Shown here piece after piece: positions 59,734-64,000 of a DNA stretch of 64,000 bases (within the stretch, counting starts at the first letter, position 1; each line of letters opens with the position of its first letter). Source of the stretch: Saprospiraceae bacterium (GTDB lineage Bacteria; Bacteroidota; Bacteroidia; Chitinophagales; Saprospiraceae); NCBI GenBank assembly GCA_020631135.1, contig JAHDHU010000001.1:1-64000 (forward strand), written 5' to 3'. The translations under genes and the position numbers were made by a program. Below the pieces are notes generated by a model. The model ran no database searches. It was not told where the DNA came from and worked only from the letters and a program-made list of their open reading frames with translations.

Positions 59734-60831
59734 ATGTCGATTAGGGTTTTGGTCATTAGCGATTATCGCAAATATCACAGTACGAGAGGTGAGGCTGAAA
59801 TATTTATTCAATTGGCAAAACGCGGTTTCAAAATTCGTATTCTTACTTTCCGTCAAGGAAAACATATCGAAAATTTTGAACGTGTGGGAATCGATATTAC
59901 AGACTTTCATCCCATCAAAAGATTAGATAGAGCAGAAATCCAATTTATAAGGAAACAGGCAATTGATTGGATGGCGGAAATTGTTTATCTATTTAATAGT
60001 AGAGCAATTTTAAATGGCATTCAAGCGGTCAAAAAACTGGAGTGTAAAGTGGTTTTATATAGAGGCCTTTCGGCGAATGTTCAATGGTATGATCCCACCA
60101 TGTACTTTAAGTTCTACCATTCTGCTGTCGATAAGGTAGTTTGTAATTCGATCGGTGTTAGAGAAGCTTTCGAAAAACAAGGAGTCCTCAAAGCTGAAAA
60201 ACTGGTGACCATAAATAAAGGACATCGCATAAGCTGGTACGAATCACCCACGCCTTATGATATTCGCAGAGAACTAAAGTTGAAAGAGGATACGGTATTA
60301 TTTTTTAATGTTTCGGTCAATCGTAAAATGAAAGGTATTCCTTATCTATTGGAAGCCATATCGCTCTTACCTTCTGAATTAGATTTTATATTGCTTTTGA
60401 TTGGATCTGATATGGATGATCAAGCAAATTTAAAAGCCATTAAAAAATACCAATTAGAAGAAAAGGTAAAAATATTGGGTTATCGAACAGATGCCTTGAA
60501 TATTATGGCTTCTTGTGACGTAAAAGTTTTGCCTTCAATTAGCGGGGAATCGATCAATAAATCTGTGATGGAATCAATGGCTCTTGGTAAAGCAGTGATA
60601 ATTTCTGACATCGCTGGCAATAAAGAATTAATTGAAAATGAAACCAGTGGTTTGATTTTTCCAAATAGAAATGTGATTGAACTAAAGAAGCAAATTTTAA
60701 AACTTTACTTAAATCCTAGCTTGCGAAAAAACCTTGGTAGCAATGCAAAGAAAAGAATAAGGGACAGATTCAATATTGACGATACAGTTGATCAAACAGA
60801 AGTGCTTTTTAAGGAATTGGTCTCGAAATAA
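59734..60831 (+). CDS. Glycosyltransferase family 4
   Basis: The gene encodes 365 aa with no signal peptide. The N-terminal Rossmann half (1-170) has SDYRKYHSTRGEAEIFIQLAKRGFKI. The C-terminal half holds the GT4 nucleotide-sugar site: LFFNVSVNRKMKGIPYLLEAI, a GYRTDALNIMASCDVKVLPS turn and the E-x7-E type GESINKSVMESMALGKAVI. The retaining GT-B enzyme probably builds a surface polysaccharide or glycolipid; donor and acceptor are unknown. It is a single gene with no neighbouring polysaccharide locus, divergent from the ferredoxin reductase. Confidence 0.9.
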   Translation: MSIRVLVISDYRKYHSTRGEAEIFIQLAKRGFKIRILTFRQGKHIENFERVGIDITDFHPIKRLDRAEIQFIRKQAIDWMAEIVYLFNSRAILNGIQAVKKLECKVVLYRGLSANVQWYDPTMYFKFYHSAVDKVVCNSIGVREAFEKQGVLKAEKLVTINKGHRISWYESPTPYDIRRELKLKEDTVLFFNVSVNRKMKGIPYLLEAISLLPSELDFILLLIGSDMDDQANLKAIKKYQLEEKVKILGYRTDALNIMASCDVKVLPSISGESINKSVMESMALGKAVIISDIAGNKELIENETSGLIFPNRNVIELKKQILKLYLNPSLRKNLGSNAKKRIRDRFNIDDTVDQTEVLFKELVSK

Positions 60832-60884
60832 AATTTATTGATTACGAAAATAAGACAACTTGGTATAGATGAGTAAAGTCATTT

Positions 60885-62441
60885 ATGTTGGTCAAAACTT
60901 ATGCGAGCTCAGTTTTAGGTGTTGAAGCTCAAACAATAACCATTGAGGTAAACGCGGGAGGTACAGTAGCAGCTGGCAAACAAATGGTTTTTATGGTTGG
61001 TCTTCCCGATAGTGCGGTAAAAGAAGCGCAACACAGAATGGAAGCTGCTATTAAAAATTGTGGATTTCGATATCCAAGAATGAAACAAGTGATCAATCTT
61101 GCACCAGCAGATGTAAAAAAGGAAGGATCATCCTTCGACTTACCGATTGCTATAGGAATATTGGCAGCTACTAAACAAATGAGCTTTGAAAGTTTAGATC
61201 AGTTTGTGATCATTGGTGAGTTATCTCTCGATGGTAAACTCCGACCAATAAAAGGTGCATTACCCATAGCTGTACAAGCAAAAAAAGAAAATTTTAAAGG
61301 ACTGATATTACCATTGGTGAATGCCAAAGAAGCGGCTATGGTAGATGGACTGGATGTCTATGGTATCGAATCAATCACCGAGGCAGTTGATATTATTGAA
61401 AAAAGAGGAGATGCTGTGCCTTTATCTATCAATATTGAGTCTGTTTTTTCGAATAAGAAAGATGAATTTCAACTAGATTTTTCTGATGTCCAAGGGCAGG
61501 AAAATATTAAACGAGCATTAGAACTAAGTGCTGCTGGTGGACATAATGTCATTTTGATCGGACCACCAGGTGCAGGTAAAACCATGCTTGCTAGGAGATT
61601 GTCAACGATATTGCCTCCATTAAATATTCAAGAAGCATTGGAGACAACTAAAATACATTCTGTTGCTGGAGCTTTAAACAAGGATTTGGCTTTGATTTCT
61701 CAACGACCATTTCGGTCTCCTCACCATACCATTAGTGATGTGGCTTTGGTAGGTGGCGGCTCTAATCCTAATCCAGGCGAAATATCACTGGCGCATAATG
61801 GTGTATTATTTTTAGACGAATTGCCGGAATTTAAAAGATCAGTCTTAGAAGTTTTAAGACAACCTATGGAAGAACGGAAAGTGACGATTTCGAGAGCAAG
61901 GTTGAGTGTAGATTTTCCGGCTAGTTTTATGTTGGTCGCTTCGATGAACCCTTGTCCTTGTGGCTTTTATAATCACCCAGACAAAGAATGTATGTGTAGT
62001 ACAGGAAATGTGAAAAGATATCTAAACAAAATTTCTGGACCTTTATTAGATCGAATCGATTTACATGTAGAAGTTACACCGGTTTCGGTAGAAGAACTTT
62101 CAAGTGGAAATCAGAATTCGGAGAAGAGTGAGATTATCAGGAAAAGAGTAATCCGAGCTAGAATCCAACAAGATCGAAGATTTAAAAGCAACGAAGATGT
62201 ATTTTGTAACGCTCAGATGTCATCAAATATGGTGAAACGTCTCTGCCATATCGACAAATCTTGTAAATCATTGCTAAAAGCAGCTATGAACAAATTGCAA
62301 CTCTCGGCTCGTGCTTATGATCGAATCATCAAAGTTGCCAGAACAGCAGCAGATTTAGATGGAAACAATGAAATAGCGCAAGAACATATCGCCGAAGCGA
62401 TCCAATTTAGAAGTTTAGATAGAGAAGGTTGGGCGGGTTGA
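60885..62441 (+). CDS. comM: YifB/ComM family AAA+ ATPase (Mg-chelatase-like)
   Basis: The gene encodes 518 aa. The N-terminal Lon-protease-like fold (ChlI domain, 1-180: VEVNAGG-type start, GLPDSAVKEA, NLAPADVKKEGSSFDLPIA) precedes the AAA+ module. Walker A is GPPGAGKT (226-233), Walker B is VLFLDE (307-312), and the insertion SPHHTISDVALVGGGSNPNPGEISLAH is typical. A Cys cluster (NPCPCGFYNHPDKECMC) and a C-terminal magnesium-chelatase domain with LSARAYDRIIKVARTAADL follow. Known members aid branch migration in natural transformation. The gene is followed by a 203-base gap before the convergent uvrA. Confidence 0.93.
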   Translation: MLVKTYASSVLGVEAQTITIEVNAGGTVAAGKQMVFMVGLPDSAVKEAQHRMEAAIKNCGFRYPRMKQVINLAPADVKKEGSSFDLPIAIGILAATKQMSFESLDQFVIIGELSLDGKLRPIKGALPIAVQAKKENFKGLILPLVNAKEAAMVDGLDVYGIESITEAVDIIEKRGDAVPLSINIESVFSNKKDEFQLDFSDVQGQENIKRALELSAAGGHNVILIGPPGAGKTMLARRLSTILPPLNIQEALETTKIHSVAGALNKDLALISQRPFRSPHHTISDVALVGGGSNPNPGEISLAHNGVLFLDELPEFKRSVLEVLRQPMEERKVTISRARLSVDFPASFMLVASMNPCPCGFYNHPDKECMCSTGNVKRYLNKISGPLLDRIDLHVEVTPVSVEELSSGNQNSEKSEIIRKRVIRARIQQDRRFKSNEDVFCNAQMSSNMVKRLCHIDKSCKSLLKAAMNKLQLSARAYDRIIKVARTAADLDGNNEIAQEHIAEAIQFRSLDREGWAG

Positions 62442-62587
62442 CCCCTATTCAATATTTCATTTTCTATATCAACAGATAATTTTTGACATTTTCGAAATTT
62501 ATATTTTTTAGCTTCTTGTTTTCTTGGAAAGGAAAGCTTGTGCATCTATATTTGCAATAGTTCTCAAATTATTTAAGGTGTTTTTAG

Positions 62588-62621
62588 GAAAATCCTCAGA
62601 ATTCTCAATTCGGGGATTTTC
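62588..62621. terminator. Hairpin between comM and uvrA
   Basis: GAAAATCCTCaGAATT (62588-62603) pairs with AATTCGGGGATTTTC (62607-62621) with one bulged A, a G:U pair and a CTC loop. No long T-run follows on either strand, so it is a probable but not canonical terminator of the converging genes. Confidence 0.45.
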
Positions 62622-62644
62622 TCATTTATAGGGGTTGGTATTTC

Positions 62645-64000
62645 TTAAAACTCAGCTTTCAAATACTTTGCCGTATGGCTAAGCTTGTTCTTAATCATTT
62701 TTTCTGGGGTGCCTTCAAAAATGATTTTTCCACCTCCTTTTCCTCCTTCTGGACCCAAGTCAACTAAATGATCGGCCACTTTTATCACATCCATGTTGTG
62801 TTCTATAACCACAACAGTATTACCTTTTTCCACCAGTTTGTTTAATACATAAAGTAAGTGCTTTATGTCTTCAAAATGCAGTCCTGTGGTTGGTTCATCC
62901 AGAATATATAATGTATTACCCGTATCTCTCTTAGACAATTCTAAGGACAGTTTGACCCTTTGTGCCTCACCACCAGAAAGTGTGGTGGCCTGTTGACCTA
63001 AAGTGATGTAACCCAAGCCGACATCGGACAAGGTTTTTAGTTTTCTATAAATGGAAGGGATGTGCTGAAAAAATTCGGTTGCTTGATCTACCGTCATTGA
63101 TAAAACATCCGAAATTGATTTTCCTTTATATAATATTTCAAGGGTTTCTCTATTGTATCTTTTTCCTTGACACTCCTCGCAATCTACCAATACATCTGGA
63201 AGAAAATTCATTTCAATAACTCGCTTACCACCTCCTTGGCAAACTTCGCATCTTCCACCTTTTACATTAAATGAAAACCTTCCTGCCTTGTAACCTCGAA
63301 TTTTTGATTCTGGAAGATTGGTAAAAATATTCCTGATAAAGGAAAAAACACCGACGTAGGTGGCAGGGTTAGAACGAGGCGTTCTTCCAATTGGTGATTG
63401 ATCTATTTCGATGACCTTATCGATGTTGTCCATACCTTTGATGGAATCATGGGGTAAAGAGCGATCGATGGCTTTGTGAAAATGACTTCTTAGTATTGGA
63501 TAAAGCGTACCATTTATTAAGGATGATTTTCCGCTACCCGAAACCCCTGTCACGCAAATTAATTTTCCAAGCGGTACTTTTAAATTTACCTTTTGTAGGT
63601 TATGACCAATTGCGCCTTTTAGCTCTATAAACTTGCCACTTCCTTTTCTGCGCTCTTTTGGGATTTCGATCTTTTCTTTATTAGAAAGATATTTAGCAGT
63701 TAGACTTCCATTTTTCTTGAATTGCTTCGGAGTTCCTTCGCTTACAATTTCTCCACCATGAGTACCTGCTCCAGGACCTAAATCGATGATATAATCTGAA
63801 GCCAGCATAATGTCTTTATCATGTTCCACAACCAAAACTGAGTTTCCAATCGTGGTTAGATTCTTTAAGGCTTTAATCAATCTTTGGTTATCTCTTTGGT
63901 GTAAACCGATAGAAGGTTCATCCATTATGTAAGTGATACCAGTCAATTGAGAACCAATCTGTGTGGCCAATCTGGTTCGTTGAGATTCACCACCTGATAA
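62645..64000 (-). CDS. uvrA: Excinuclease ABC subunit A, C-terminal part (runs off the right edge)
   Basis: UvrA is the DNA-damage sensor of nucleotide excision repair. The visible 451 residues or so begin inside the first ABC domain's signature (LSGGESQR, at 63980-64000) and continue without a break to the stop. They include Walker B ([17 protein letters not shown]), the second Walker A ([15 protein letters not shown]), the zinc finger ([20 protein letters not shown]…CEEC), the second signature (TLSGGEAQR) and the [13 protein letters not shown] Walker B. The reading frame is open to base 64000, so the start of the gene lies outside the window. Confidence 0.97.
   Translation of the reverse strand, partial: LSGGESQRTRLATQIGSQLTGITYIMDEPSIGLHQRDNQRLIKALKNLTTIGNSVLVVEHDKDIMLASDYIIDLGPGAGTHGGEIVSEGTPKQFKKNGSLTAKYLSNKEKIEIPKERRKGSGKFIELKGAIGHNLQKVNLKVPLGKLICVTGVSGSGKSSLINGTLYPILRSHFHKAIDRSLPHDSIKGMDNIDKVIEIDQSPIGRTPRSNPATYVGVFSFIRNIFTNLPESKIRGYKAGRFSFNVKGGRCEVCQGGGKRVIEMNFLPDVLVDCEECQGKRYNRETLEILYKGKSISDVLSMTVDQATEFFQHIPSIYRKLKTLSDVGLGYITLGQQATTLSGGEAQRVKLSLELSKRDTGNTLYILDEPTTGLHFEDIKHLLYVLNKLVEKGNTVVVIEHNMDVIKVADHLVDLGPEGGKGGGKIIFEGTPEKMIKNKLSHTAKYLKAEF

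Noticed and set aside
1-64000. CRISPR arrays, tRNA genes, insertion sequences or prophage
   Set aside because: No regularly spaced repeats, cloverleaf-like intergenic stretches, transposase motifs or phage structural genes were seen.

Overview
The window is an AT-rich chromosomal segment from a member of the Bacteroidota, most likely a marine or environmental lineage. The evidence is two proteins with type IX secretion (T9SS) sorting tails, several TonB-dependent receptors with carboxypeptidase-like N-termini, a complete Bat (aerotolerance-type) operon, RecQ, a BatA/BatB pair, DUF4783/DUF4856/DUF5916 families that are typical of the phylum, and TAnnTTTG-type promoter elements. The class (Saprospiria or Flavobacteriia) cannot be fixed from this sequence alone. 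Apart from the first 41 bases (3' end of a 5S rRNA, so an rrn operon ends here) the window is protein-coding. I see no tRNA, CRISPR array, prophage or insertion sequence.

Layout. 1-80: 5S rRNA end and its terminator. 147-6365: scattered genes, including gpmI, a DUF4783 protein, a T9SS cargo protein, a secreted amidohydrolase and asnS. 6443-15654: a nine-gene minus-strand MoxR-DUF58-Bat operon with an extra secreted protein between moxR and the DUF58 gene. 15745-19573: a minus-strand operon xerD, Ig-like lipoprotein, lptB and two small, probably duplicated lipoproteins. 19745-25873: a tightly coupled plus-strand operon of a DUF4856 lipoprotein, an imelysin-like lipoprotein, a vitamin K-dependent gamma-carboxylase/HTTM homologue and a TonB-dependent receptor. 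25857-31159: a glycan-binding-type protein whose signal peptide is out of frame, a second TonB receptor and an orphan membrane-anchored FMN glutamate-synthase-like protein. 31326-41273: recQ-aroQ, a third large beta-barrel receptor, a DUF1801 protein and rnpA, a type II NADH dehydrogenase, and a three-gene ABC cluster with a histidine-rich loop that suggests metal handling. 41282-53434: a membrane protein, odhB, a DUF5916 protein, another DUF1801 protein, a beta-barrel protein, a second T9SS protein, a methyltransferase, a polytopic membrane protein, a CHAP hydrolase and aspS. 53765-64000: a lipoprotein, an MBL-fold hydrolase, an MscS channel, OsmC divergent from a thioredoxin-like gene, DUF2059, a ferredoxin/ferredoxin reductase pair, a glycosyltransferase, comM-like yifB, and the 3' part of uvrA, which runs off the right edge.

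The most interesting unit is the 19745-25873 operon. Its HTTM protein appears to keep the lysine and histidine that are catalytic in the animal gamma-carboxylase, and it sits between two surface or periplasmic lipoproteins and an outer-membrane receptor. That arrangement suggests a coupled modification/uptake system. A second notable signal is a dispersed 16-bp perfect palindrome (CGCATTCGCGAATGCG) that recurs inside genes, usually read as Ala-Phe-Ala-Asn, once exactly at a signal-peptidase site and once as a terminator stem.
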